DNA of 64,000 nt, from positions 4,909,444-4,973,443 of the forward strand of contig JABAKD010000022.1 of the NCBI GenBank assembly GCA_012845835.1, in the 5' to 3' direction. The notes beneath the pieces were generated by a model. That model was not told where the DNA came from and did not search any database. It saw nothing but the letters and a program-made list of their open reading frames with translations. Positions 1 through 9,917 of the stretch are shown piece after piece. How positions within the stretch are numbered: the stretch's first letter is position 1; every line of letters begins with the position of its first letter. This DNA is from Undaria pinnatifida (Eukaryota > Sar > Phaeophyceae > Laminariales > Alariaceae). The position numbers were made by a program, and so were the translations under genes.

Positions 1-1349
1 GTTGGATTTTAGCCGAAAGCCGCGAAAGCTACGTTTGTGGCGTTGCAATCAGCCGAGAGCCGCCAAAGCTACAGCAGGCGTAGCCGTTGTTGGCAAAATG
101 ACATCGATACCGTGCGCTGCTGTCGTTGTGTGATACACGCTGCTGGCGAGCGGAGCTAGGAATGCGCCACGCTGACTTGCGGCGAGAAGCAACAGCAGTG
201 ATAGCCACCGTTGGCGCTGTGGTGTGAAACTGCTGTTTGGTACCTGGTATGGGTGTGTGCGTGCTTTGTGGTGGGATGAGCGATGCGATGAAACACAAGT
301 AAAACTTTTTCGACTAAGTTTTTCGACTGGATCCCCCAGATTTTTCCGACTGGATCCCCCAGTCGGAAAACTCAGTCGGAAAAAGTTGAGTCGAAAAAAC
401 TATTTTGGACTACTGTGTAAGAAAGCCCGATTCGGGCTTCATTCGAAAAAGGCCGTTTTCGACTGACAAATCCGACTGTGTAAGAAATAGCCTTATTAAG
501 CTCACCACATTTCCACGTAATTTTATACATACATGTCGTATGTCAATTTGACTCAATGGTTTTCGCAATCCAGCGTTAGCTGGCGTGTCCTCCAGTTCCT
601 GTGAAAGCGATAGCGCGAGCTGAATTCTGCTTTGTTACAAGCGAATGTGTATTTATTTTATTTGGTCACGTAATTTAGTACTCGTAAGCCGAAAAAAATA
701 GGGAGTCTTTTGGAGAGTTGCTGTAGCCGACCTATAGTATTACGTCCGCCACCGCCGCCGCCTTGGTCGTCAACGACGATGACGACGACGACCGAAAAGA
801 ACGCACACAAAATTGACGAGTTACACATATATATATGTACCCTGCTGCGCGAGTGTGCGAGTTGCTACAATATTAGCGACAGCAACACTTAACTTATGGC
901 TTTACCAGTACGCCCGGCTGTGCAAACAGTACGCGTACTGCCTGTCGTACCTGTTGTGATATTGAATTGTATCAGGTACTGTCGGCAACTTCGTCACGCT
1001 GTCTGGGCAACTTCGATTTTCGTGTCAGGCTGACACATGATCACGAGTATGATGCGGGTGGCGAGGAGGGGGCTACTAGTACAACAACCTTCGGCTGCAT
1101 GCAGTTGTTCAGCTACTTGCAAGTAGAGTCTAGGATAGGGTAAAAACCCGTGGGGTGTATGATATTGATATAGACTATATATCCCTCAAACAAACATGTC
1201 AAAGTGATATACGTTGATATTTGATATTTCTATTCATGACATGTCCATATCACGGTTACTTTCGGATATACTGTATCGCTATGAGATGTGATATATGCAA
1301 GGTATATGAGATATGATGTTATGTATCACATCCACCACGTGATATTATA
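1..1349. other. Non-coding flank, no gene seen
   Basis: I see no protein or RNA gene in this stretch. It holds a cluster of short inverted repeats (300-475, listed separately) and, from about 1140 to 1340, an AT-rich segment full of GATATC/TGATAT-like words that partly pair with each other. The short open frames here have no recognisable domain. Confidence 0.5.
300..475. repeat. Cluster of GTCGGAAAAA / TTTTTCCGAC inverted repeats
   Basis: The words TTTTTCGACT and TTTTTCCGACTGG recur on the left, and their complements CAGTCGGAAAA and GAGTCGAAAAAA recur on the right. GGATCCCCCAG occurs twice near the centre. Several alternative hairpins are possible. The function is unknown; it may be a foldback remnant. 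Confidence 0.6.
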
Positions 1350-1665
1350 GGTCGCCCCGGTGGCGTATCAGGTTGTCCTCGAGCCTGGTATTATCATACG
1401 TCAGTTTCGTTCGGGAGTTCAAATCCCCCCGAGTGCATATTCGTATAAATAAAGTCGTTGGGACTTTTCTTGTGCACAGATGGACTTGCGGAAAGAGCGA
1501 GAGCGTGAGTAGGCAACAGTCGATGGAAAATCGACGAGCAGTGGGATTGCTGAACCCTACGCGCGATAAAAATTAAAGGCAAGAACCGGGGGGGAGACGG
1601 GACGACACCTGTGACCACAGCTTGTCCAGAAGCTGGAAAGTACATGACATATGTGTGTGAGCAAA
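1350..1665 (+). repeat. tRNA-derived SINE-like head, family H copy 1
   Basis: The copy starts GGTCGCCCCGGTGG. It carries an A-box-like stretch near 1361-1372 and a B-box-like GAGTTCAAATCC at 1415-1426, which is the layout of an internal RNA polymerase III promoter. A tail of about 230 bp, with the word CGATGGAAAATCGACGAGC, is shared with copies at 3570-3870 and, inverted, 4850-5131. I infer a SINE or another non-autonomous element with a tRNA-like head. Confidence 0.6.
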
Positions 1666-1689
1666 ATAAAAAAAAATCAAATAGCTATT

Positions 1690-1965
1690 AAGAGATTGTT
1701 GTTGTTGTTGTTCTCACATTAACTCGCATAGTCAAGTCCGGGGTCACAGGACAGGCTCCAGTCACTCTGGAGCTGAGGAATAAATACCCCAGGAAAAAAA
1801 CACAAACAAACCAAACAAAAAAGGTGGTACCTTGGTGGTACACGCATATATCACAGCTGACGCACTTCATGCCTCCGCCGGAAACATATAAAGAGTGAAA
1901 TCGGGAGTCATGCCACGTCCATACCGGTACATACGTCTCACTAACTGTTGTTGTTGTTGTTTTCA
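1690..1965 (+). repeat. Dispersed repeat family B, copy 1
   Basis: The copy begins with a short GTT run, then TCACATTAACTCGCATA and a hairpin-forming GCTCCAGTCACTCTGGAGC. It ends near ACATACGTCTCAC. Related copies lie at 47110-47460 (+), 43385-43605 (-) and 59815-60150 (-). There is no coding capacity. It sits directly between a family H head and a family C body, so the three may be parts of one composite non-autonomous element. Confidence 0.6.
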
Positions 1966-1984
1966 CATTAACTCTCGTAAAAAA

Positions 1985-2800
1985 ATCTAGAGTCCGTGGT
2001 CACACAAGCTGGAGCCCTAGGAAGATCCGAAAAACCAAATGAAATCAAAATTCGTCCGGGAAATACGACGCTTTTTTTTGCGCCTGAAACACACGATACG
2101 AAGAAGGGCGCACAAGTGAAAAGGTTCAATGTGCAAACTGAACTCACATGGCCGCGGGTATCCACTCAACTACAGCATAGAGTTCCCCCGTTCCCACAAC
2201 TAACCAACTCGCGGCTCTAACCTACCAGGTACAGCGGTTGGGCTGCCTGCACCGTACGAACCGCACGGTTATCGTGAGCACAGACGAACGCGCCTGCTGT
2301 CTGGAGTGATGTTAGAGAGACGACCCGCGGGCATGCAGTGAAACAAGAGCAAAGGAACCAAAAACTACCATACAAATATCAATGATCACCCCGTCTACCC
2401 GGGTTATCTGACAGGTTACAGCGCAGCTACGACGCCCGCGCCTGCAAATTGAAAATTGCGGGGGGTCGTTCCCCGTGAAGGGTATACAACCCTTCTACCA
2501 ACTCGACAAAAATCAGTGACGTAAGTAACATGTTGTACTACTGTACTCCCTCGTTAAAAAACCCTGAAAAAAAAGACGATCGCTGCCCTCGTGATGATGG
2601 TGTGCGTGCGGGTCGTGGGTCTCCGTGTGCCATCCTCCTGCTGTGGTTCTCCATGGCCGCCTCATCGCCTTAGCTCACTCGGCCCGCTCATTCGCACTTG
2701 CTCTCGTTGACACTCAATTCCAATCGGTTCTCCTTCTCCCCCGTTCCAAAAAAACAAAATGCTCCTCGCAGCTTGCGGTGCTGATCTGAAGAAAAAAAAA
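1985..2800 (+). repeat. Dispersed repeat family C, copy 1
   Basis: This roughly 800-bp block starts at TCTAGAGTCCGTGGTCAC. It includes CATGGCCGCGGGTATCC and TTGCGGGGGGTCGTTCCCC, and ends in a stretch with CCATGGCCGCCTCATCG. The same order occurs inverted at 3890-4745, and again at 45725-47090, where it is interrupted by a foldback element. No protein domain is visible. Confidence 0.6.
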
Positions 2801-3569
2801 ATCTCGTTCAGGGAGAGTTCAATCCGTCTTTTCCCCGCCCACCGACGGCCAGTCGCCCTCCTCCTTCGTCGTCGAATCCAGCCTCCCGCCGGCGCCGTTC
2901 TTCCCACGCAAACCAAGACTGCGCCGTAGTGTGGCTCATGGTGGTGCCTGCCCCCGCGCATGAGCATCCCGATTAAGCACTGCTGCTCCGCCGCTGATGC
3001 TAAAAAGACGCGCGAATCGTAGGTGACCATGCCTAACGCACCACGTACGACCCAACTCTACCGCCACGCCTAAGCCTCGCGGCCACACGCAGCAGCAAGA
3101 AGGTATCACTCCTTCAGGGTGAGTCCGGCCTTACACCCGCCAGAAAGCCCCCTCCACTCGCTACAAGCCTGCTAGGGCATGCTTCGCAGCATGCCTTACC
3201 GAGGTAGCAAGGGGGGAACGGATGCGACTCTACTCGCCCCTCCGGAAAAACCGACTTATACCGCTTGCACCCAAGAAAGACTACCACGCGTACATGTATT
3301 ACACGTAGTACCTATCACTACGCATACATACGTAAGTCATACGCAAGTCAATTGGAAAAGAAGAAACAAAGAAAGATCAGAAGAGAAGGAAATACACACT
3401 TAACATAACCAGGTATTATAATTTCGGATCTTCCTACGGCTCCAGCACCTTTGTGTGACCACGGACTCTAGATTTTTTGACGAGAAAACAATGACATTGT
3501 GTTTCTTCAATAATTTCACCCCGGTGACGTCATCAAGGGGCAGTCCGACCGGTATGGGTTAATCATACC
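2801..3569. other. Non-coding, fragment of family B
   Basis: I see no gene. The part from about 3240 to 3400 matches the distal half of family B (compare 47350-47460), including CTACCACGCGTACATG and an A/G-rich end. The rest has no features I can name. Confidence 0.4.
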
Positions 3570-3870
3570 GGTCGCCCCGGTGGCGTATCCGGTTATCCTC
3601 GGGCCTGGCATTATTATACGTCAGTTTCGTGAGCTCGAATCCCCCCGAGTGCACTCGTACATACGCGTACAAATTCGTTGGGACTTTTTCTTGTGCACAA
3701 ATTGACTTGCAGAAAGCGCGAGAGCGTGAGTTAGCAACAACAGTCGATGCAAAATCGATGAGCAGTGGGATTGCTGAACCCTATGCGCGATAAAAATTGA
3801 AGGCAAGAACCGGGGGGGAGAAGGGACGACACCTGTGACCACGGTTTGTCTAGAAGCTGGAAGGTAGATG
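3570..3870 (+). repeat. tRNA-derived SINE-like head, family H copy 2
   Basis: It has the same start and tail as copy 1. The B-box region is shortened (GAGCTCGAATCC near 3631-3642), so the internal promoter looks damaged. It faces an inverted copy ending at 5131, so this copy, the family C block and the inverted copy form a large inverted arrangement. Confidence 0.6.
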
Positions 3871-3889
3871 TGTGAGAAAAAAGAGAAAA

Positions 3890-4745
3890 AATAAACGAGC
3901 GTCGACAGGCGCGGAAGAGACGGATTGAACTCCCCCTGTACGAGAACTTTTGTTTTTCAGATCAGCACCGCAAGCTGCGAGGAGCATTTTTGTTTTGGGA
4001 CGGGGGAGAAGGGGAACCGATTGGAATTGAGCGTCAACGAGAGCAAGTGCGAATGAGCGGGCCGAGTGAGCTAAGGCGATGAGGCGGCCATGGAGAACCA
4101 CAGCAGGAGGATGGCACACGGAGACCCACGACCCGCACGCACACCATCATCACGAGAGCAGCGATCGTCTTTTTTCAGTACTTTTTTACGAGGCAGTAGT
4201 ACCACATGTTACTTACGTCACTGATTTTTGTTGAGTTGGTAGAGTTGTATACCCTTCATGGGGAACGACCCCCCGCAATTTTCAATTTGCAGGCACGGGC
4301 GTCTTAGCTGCGCTGCAACCTGTCAGATAACCCGGGAAGACGGGGCGATCATTGATATATGTATGGTGGTTTTTGGTTTCATTGCTCTTTCTTCACTGCA
4401 TGCCCGCGGGTCGCCACTCAGACAGCACTCCAGACAGCAGGCGCGTTCGTCTGTGCTCACGATAACCGTGCGCTTCGTACGGTGCAGACAGCCGAACCGC
4501 TGTAGTTTGGAGCCGCGAGTTGGCGAGTCGTGGGAACGGGAGAACTCTATGCCGTAGTTGAGCGGATACCCGCGGCCATGTGAGTTCAGTTTGCAAATTG
4601 GATCATTTCACTTGTGCGCCTTCTTTGTATCTTGCGTTTTTAGGCGGGAAAGCATGGTATTTCGCGGACGAACGTTGATTTCATTTGGTTTTTCCGATCT
4701 GCCTAGGGCTCCAGCACCTTTTTGTGTGACCACGGACTCTAGATG
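3890..4745 (-). repeat. Dispersed repeat family C, inverted copy
   Basis: This is the reverse complement of most of 1985-2800, with high identity by eye. Together with the inverted family H copy to its right, it restores the order head, trinucleotide run, family C when read on the minus strand. Confidence 0.6.
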
Positions 4746-4766
4746 TTTGACAACAAGAGTTCATGT

Positions 4767-4769
4767 GAG

Positions 4770-4809
<40 letters not shown>

Positions 4810-4812
4810 CGA
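4767..4812. repeat. (CAA)n microsatellite
   Basis: About fifteen CAA units lie between the family C and family H parts of a minus-strand composite copy. On the minus strand this is a GTT run, as found at the same junction near 1697 and 1948. Confidence 0.9.
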
Positions 4813-4849
4813 CAAGAAACTACATTTTTTCTTTTTTCGCACACTTCTA

Positions 4850-5131
4850 CGTACTTTCCAGCTCCTCGACAAGCCGTGGTCACAGGGGTCGTTCCTTCTT
4901 TCCCCCGGTTCTTGACTTAAATTTTTATCGCGCACAGGGTTCAGCAATCCCACTGCTCGTCGATTTTTCATCGGGTGTTGCTAACTCACCCTCTCGCGTT
5001 TTCCGCAAGTCAATTTATGCGCAAGAAAAAGTCCCCACGAATTTATACGAGTATGCACTCGGGGGGACTCGAACTCACGAAACTGACCTATACCAGGCTC
5101 GAGGATAACCTGATTCCTCAGCGGGGCGACC
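4850..5131 (-). repeat. tRNA-derived SINE-like head, family H copy 3
   Basis: Read on the minus strand, it starts GGTCGCCCCGCTGAGG. It has a well-preserved B-box-like GAGTTCGAGTCC and the shared tail with ATCGACGAGCAGTGGG. Of the three copies, this one has the most tRNA-like B box. Confidence 0.6.
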
Positions 5132-5262
5132 GGCTACTACATCATCACTCTTATGAGGCCGCTGCTGTTGTTAATAATATTACTAGCATGTTACGGTAAC
5201 TCGAGAGGGCGATCTCTAGGCCGCACGGACGACATGAATTCCGATTGGTATTCCGTGAACCC

Positions 5263-6111
5263 TTAAGAAAGTGCGTCATCACCTGCAAGAGTATCCCACT
5301 GCCCATTGTACCGATAGACGCGCAAGGAGGTCTTCTGCCGTGGAGATGCGTATATCAACGTACCCAGCTGGACGGGATAGTGCAGCTTTTCAACAGCCTT
5401 GCGTCTATGGGCTTCCAGTGAATAGGTGGCATGTTTTCGATGGGAAGTGACAAATGCGGCGCAATGTTGTTTGAAAAGCGCGCAGAGGGGTTGCTCTTCA
5501 CGCGGGTCCCAGTGACGCTTCATCCCTACTGCTGCTTCTATATGATGCTGCTGCGCATGTATCATATGTACACAGCTTCCGTCTACCCATTCCAGCTGCA
5601 ACTGGCATAGACTACAGCGTACGTCATTTGGCGTTGTTCGAGTTGAATCTATCCCCCTAGTAACCAAATGTGCGGAGTCCGCGGGGCCATCGCACGAAAC
5701 CCCGTGCCGCGTGGTAAGTATGGATCGCGTTGACAGGGCAAGATAATAGGGACACACCTGGGGCAGGCTGATGATGGGTATTTTCTGGGCTGGCGCTATG
5801 TAGGTTGAGAGCCAGGAAGACGACACCTTACTGCTTTTTTCTTTTTTCAACGTTTTTCGAGCCGAAGTAAAAAGAACGTTCCAAACAATCTCGAACACAA
5901 ACAGCGGATTCCAAAAAGCAAATCCCGCAGTTGGGTCGTGCGGGCGACCACAACCAGGACCCGCGAGCCTGTACGTGCGAATACCGTGAGCATGCAAACC
6001 GCAAGCCGGGCGGCGAATACGTTCGCAGTACGTCGTGGACAAGAAGACGACGTTGATTCGTCGCAGCAATTTTTCCGTTTGTTTCCAAGCAACCATACCT
6101 ACCCACAACAA
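5263..6111 (-). CDS. Orphan reading frame, possible zinc-binding protein
   Basis: This frame of 282 codons is the longest in the window that is neither part of a recognised mobile element nor in the C/T tract. I do not recognise it. The C-terminal half looks more protein-like than the N-terminal half. It holds a C-x2-C pair followed by Trp, Cys and several His residues (roughly residues 165-200), then a basic stretch. This recalls a small zinc-binding fold, but no family assignment is safe. There are overlapping frames on both strands and the apparent start may not be real. It lies between a SINE-like repeat and a YR element. It could be a decayed exon, a transposon fragment or chance. Confidence 0.25.
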   Translation of the reverse strand: MLWVGMVAWKQTEKLLRRINVVFLSTTYCERIRRPACGLHAHGIRTYRLAGPGCGRPHDPTAGFAFWNPLFVFEIVWNVLFTSARKTLKKEKSSKVSSSWLSTYIAPAQKIPIISLPQVCPYYLALSTRSILTTRHGVSCDGPADSAHLVTRGIDSTRTTPNDVRCSLCQLQLEWVDGSCVHMIHAQQHHIEAAVGMKRHWDPREEQPLCALFKQHCAAFVTSHRKHATYSLEAHRRKAVEKLHYPVQLGTLIYASPRQKTSLRVYRYNGQWDTLAGDDALS

Positions 6112-6461
6112 TGAAGATGTGAAATGTTTTTATTGTAGGCGATCCGAACAAAAAAACTCATTGCGTCGACGGCGGATTGATGCATCACCTCTGTCACGGG
6201 GAGGGACCCTGTGCCCTCCACGATTTTGTTCCTTTTCCTGCCACTTCTCCTTACTTGTGAGGCGCCGAAAGCGAGATTCATATTCAATCATACAAGAGCT
6301 CCGCATGGGCGCCGGCATTCGATGGCGCCTTTGCTTCGGGTAGGGCAGGGCAGCACTTCAACAGGTTAATTAAGGTGTAGCTTTCCGATTTGACATTCAT
6401 TCATTGACGAGGCTTCAATAATACGAACATGTGATTATGAAGGGCATGATTTGACAGAAGA
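6112..6461. other. Non-coding flank of the YR element
   Basis: I see no gene. The left flank of the YR element ends in GACAGAAGA, just before the AAAGTGG that starts repeat A1. Confidence 0.4.
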
Positions 6462-6737
6462 AAAGTGGAAGATTGGGTCGCAGACGCAATCTGGATTTTG
6501 TTGGAAAGTGAGAATTGAGGTGTTCTTCCATGATTGGTTATCGTGACGTGTTGTACCGAGGACACAGTCAACCTTTGAGCAGTCTTCTCCTTGCTGCTGT
6601 GGTGGGAGTATACAATACGTACAGCAGAAGGGGTACACGTAGGGCCGCCTGATCGCACGACTCAAAGACAGCGTGCAGTGGAGGAAGCGGACGGCGGCAG
6701 CTACGCAAGAATAGTGACTGGCTAGCCAGTGGTTTTT
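6462..6737 (+). repeat. Split direct repeat A1
   Basis: This 276-bp left-end repeat is identical by eye to A2 (9297-9572). It begins AAAGTGGAAGATTGGG and ends CAGTGGTTTTT. The coding remnant begins within 25 bp of its end, so sequence normally found here has been lost. Confidence 0.9.
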
Positions 6738-6759
6738 TGAGGCCACGTGGCACGTCGTA

Positions 6760-7222
6760 ATGATACCGCAGCGCAAATCGCAAGCGGCAGCGCTGCCGCC
6801 GGGCTACGTCGCCCCGCCTGGGCGGGGCGGTGACATAAACGATCCGTTCTTCGTGCGTTACTATGTAGATGATGGCGTTTGTGTTGAGGGACAACGGTAC
6901 AGCTCGGGCGACCGCTGTTTGTGTGCATCGGCGTCTCTGGCGTCCGCACACTTCCGCTTATTCGGCGATTGTAACCCGACGGACCCTCCCCTCTTGGCGA
7001 GGAAAAAGACTTCTCACTGGGACACCCAGTTAGAAGTCTTGGGTTGGGCAATTGACTCGGGAGCAATGACCATTGCGCTCACTGACACGAAAGTGGCTCA
7101 GCTGAGGGCTCTGCTCCTCCAGTGGCCGAGGAACGTCGGTACGCGTTAGAATCCGAGGTACGGGAGCTGGTTGGGAAGTTATTGTACGCCAGCGAGGTGG
7201 TGCGGCCGGGCAAGTTTTTTTC
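6760..7222 (+). pseudogene. RT fragment (YVDD motif and thumb) of the YR element
   Basis: The frame 6760-7149 contains DPFFVRYYVDDG, which is RT motif C with the catalytic Asp pair, followed by a WDTQLEVLGWAID stretch typical of the region after the palm in DIRS/Ngaro RTs. Motifs A and B upstream of YVDD are absent, because the frame starts almost directly after repeat A1. Around 7130 the sensible reading shifts frame (to a stretch containing RELVGKLLYASEVVRPGKFF), and it shifts again at a run of seven T near 7216 to join the RNase H frame. The product cannot be an active polymerase. Confidence 0.75.
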
Positions 7223-7951
7223 GTGCGCCGTATGCTGAACATGCTTGGTCTGCCCCCCGTGAAGCGGTGGCAGGAGAAATTTGGGGGTGGCGGCCAGTGG
7301 TCCCGAAGACCGGGCCGTCTACCCCTCGGCCCAGAGTTTCACGCTGACATTGGGTTTTGGAAGTTGATGGTGAGCGAGGAACTTGCACTACCGTTGTCCT
7401 CGCCGCTGTATACTCGTTTCCTACAGCGCCACTCTCGTACGCTAGTGTCAGACGCGTCGGGGACGGCCGTGGGAAGCTACTTCTTGGAGACAGGGGCAGG
7501 GTGGCGGTTTGAGGTAGACCAGGACGCAAAATCTCGTTTGAGCCAACGTGTCAAGGACCACAACGATCTGTCTATCAACGTCCTTGAATTGTTGGGGATG
7601 GTAATCACGGCTTGGATGTTTGTCGTTGGCGCTGGATCACAGCCTAGGTTCGAGGGCGAAAACGTGTTGATGTTGGGCGATAACATGTCCGCGGTACATT
7701 GGATAGGAAAATGTCGGGGGGGGACTGAGCCGAGGTCTGGGGCTCTGATGCGTATGCTAGGATGCTTGGAAATGCGTAGTGGGTGGTGCTTTCGGGCGAA
7801 ACATGTGAAAGGAATTGCGAATACGCTGGCCGACGGTATTTCTCGGTGGGAACGAATCGATGTTAACAGACACCTTCACGAATCTCGCCCGGACATTACA
7901 TGGCAGGAACAGGACCGGGGGAGACGGGGAGGGCCTTATGTACAGGGATAG
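7223..7951 (+). pseudogene. RNase H domain of the YR element
   Basis: This stretch of 242 codons matches the RNase H that follows RT in DIRS/Ngaro elements. The four acidic positions are visible: Asp in VSDASGTAVG, Glu in NVLELLGM, Asp in MLGDNMSAVHWI and Asp in TLADGISRW. The family role is removal of the RNA strand from RNA:DNA hybrids during reverse transcription. The frame overlaps the recombinase frame that starts at about 7815. The domain itself is intact, but it is cut off from its RT by the frame breaks upstream. Confidence 0.75.
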
Positions 7952-9045
7952 TGGCGTCCAGTACATCCGCGGGTCAGTTGCGGAGTCATCTGAGCGCACT
8001 TACGCGTCAGGTTTCAGGTCTTGGACTAAATTTCGCGGGTTGACGAGCGCCGTTTTGTATTTTTCGGAAGACACCCCCAAGAGTGATATGGTATGGGCGC
8101 TGGTAGACTTTGCGGCTCGGTGTTGTGCGTCGGAAGGCAATAAAGTCGGTACGATTAAAAGTAAGATAGCGGCGGTGCAATATTTCCATCGCGTGAAGAT
8201 AGGCAGGGAGCTCCCGACTAAATCGCCCCTGCTGGAACGCGTTTTCAGCGGGATATCGCGGGCACATGCAGTAGCGGGTACGGAGAAGCGGGTGCGCCGC
8301 CCGGTGTCATGGGAAATGTTGTTGGACGGGGAGACATTGATACTGTCCTGGGGCAGTGGCGGCCGAATCCTTTGGTTGCGTCTGGCATTGGGGTATTTTT
8401 TTGATGACGCGATCCGACGAAATATTTGCGACAGACGCCGGCGTGGCGCACCAGGTGCATTGTTTGACTAGGGGGGACGTTGCGTTTTACTCAGGTGGGG
8501 AGCAGTTGCCTTTTTTTTTGCGGTGGCGGGAGGCGCGTACGGTAGAGATTCGTTTTCGCGGTCATAAAGGGGACCAGCTTCAAGCAGGCGACGTGCTAGT
8601 ACGAACACGAGACGCTGTTCGGGGCTTGGGCTCGAGCTTGCGTGAAGGGGGTGGAGCCGTGGCGCTGCTTGTGGAATTGTTGTCTATTCACCCTAACTTG
8701 CCGAGTTCGGCGCCGTTAGCGTCTTTCCGCGAATCGGGACGGGTAGCAGTGTGGAGCTACGGGCAAGCACTCCGGGCGTTGCGAGAGGTAGTGGCAAAGT
8801 CGAGGCAAGACCCAGCGGAATTTGCACTACACTCGCTCCGGATCGGGGGCGCGTCGCGCTTGGCGGCAGGGGGGGGGTTGTCAGAACGGGTAATACAGAG
8901 AGAAGGGAGGTGGAAATCGGATGCGTATAAGGTGTATACTCGTAGTAATATAGAGGATTCGGGACAAGTGTCACGAAAACTAGCTCGACAGGACAGGTGT
9001 CCCCAAAGAGAGCCGGGACAAGGGACGGAGTGGGGCCATAAATAA
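7815..9045 (+). pseudogene. Tyrosine recombinase of the YR element, one frameshift
   Basis: The N-terminal core-binding part runs to about 8400 and the catalytic part from about 8400 to 9045. They lie in different frames. The break is at seven T near 8396-8402; one T fewer would join them. Catalytic positions are visible: the first Arg in MTRSDEIF, the H-x-x-R box in LHSLRIGGAS, the Trp in GRWKSDAY and the Tyr in VYTR. The family role is strand exchange that inserts a circular DNA copy without target duplication. A nine-T run near 8510-8520 stays in frame. The end is a TAA just before B1. If the T-run is an assembly error, the recombinase would be complete. Confidence 0.8.
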
Positions 9046-9072
9046 ACAGTCATTTGGACTAGCCTCGTGGGT

Positions 9073-9299
9073 GGAGGAGTTGGATGGTATAGTACCATCT
9101 TGGGGGTCTCGGCTGTCCGAGACTGTGTTTTGGCAGTAGGACTGATCGGAGTTAAGGGGAGGGAGACAAGGGTGTATTGCCTGGCACGAGAAAATACCGC
9201 AGAAACGGGTTGCTGCGGTAGACGTGCCAGGCATGGGAAGTTTCCCTCCCAAACGTCACAGATACTAATGATGAACCAATTCGAAAGATAAACAACAAA
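9073..9299 (+). repeat. Split direct repeat B1
   Basis: This 227-bp repeat starts GGAGGAGTTGGATGG and ends ATAAACAACAAA. It matches B2 (9691-9917) with one A/G difference seen near 9190. Its final AAA is shared with the start of A2. Confidence 0.9.
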
Positions 9300-9572
9300 G
9301 TGGAAGATTGGGTCGCAGACGCAATCTGGATTTTGTTGGAAAGTGAGAATTGAGGTGTTCTTCCATGATTGGTTATCGTGACGTGTTGTACCGAGGACAC
9401 AGTCAACCTTTGAGCAGTCTTCTCCTTGCTGCTGTGGTGGGAGTATACAATACGTACAGCAGAAGGGGTACACGTAGGGCCGCCTGATCGCACGACTCAA
9501 AGACAGCGTGCAGTGGAGGAAGCGGACGGCGGCAGCTACGCAAGAATAGTGACTGGCTAGCCAGTGGTTTTT
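9297..9572 (+). repeat. Split direct repeat A2
   Basis: This is the internal copy of A1, 276 bp and identical by eye. It begins inside the last three bases of B1, as expected for a junction formed when element ends meet in a circle. Confidence 0.9.
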
Positions 9573-9690
9573 CTCCCGCCCACCCGCCGCTTTTCTTTCG
9601 AAGGTGGGGGAACGGAGATCAACTACGCGTGCGTGTAAATCATAGGCCAGTTGTTTATTCTCATTTTTTTTTTTTCATTGGTATCTGTGG
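9573..9690. other. Spacer between A2 and B2
   Basis: This 118-bp spacer contains a run of twelve or more T near 9664-9675. It has no coding capacity. It is the only part of the 3' repeat block present once. Confidence 0.6.
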
Positions 9691-9917
9691 GGAGGAGTTG
9701 GATGGTATAGTACCATCTTGGGGGTCTCGGCTGTCCGAGACTGTGTTTTGGCAGTAGGACTGATCGGAGTTAAGGGGAGGGAGACAAGGGTGTATTGCCT
9801 GGCACGAGGAAATACCGCAGAAACGGGTTGCTGCGGTAGACGTGCCAGGCATGGGAAGTTTCCCTCCCAAACGTCACAGATACTAATGATGAACCAATTC
9901 GAAAGATAAACAACAAA
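9691..9917 (+). repeat. Split direct repeat B2 (right end)
   Basis: This right-end repeat pairs with B1 at the same length (227 bp). It ends ACAACAAA, followed by flank ACGTCATATT. Confidence 0.9.

Larger units (their letters stand above)
6462..9917 (+). mobile_element. Ngaro/PAT-type YR retrotransposon, internally deleted
   Basis: The element has split direct repeats in the order A1, body, B1, A2, B2, which is the known layout of the PAT and Ngaro groups of tyrosine-recombinase retrotransposons. A1 and A2 are both 276 bp and identical by eye. B1 and B2 are both 227 bp with one difference seen. B1 and A2 share three bases (AAA), and the element as a whole starts and ends with AAA. No target-site duplication is expected for this class. 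The 2.3-kb body keeps the end of an RT, RNase H and a tyrosine recombinase, but lacks a gag-like ORF and the first RT motifs. Near-identical repeats suggest recent mobilisation, probably by a complete relative. Confidence 0.85.

Noticed and set aside
9060-9910. Duplicated small frames in the B1/B2 and A1/A2 repeats
   Set aside because: They are duplicated with the repeats and have no protein features.
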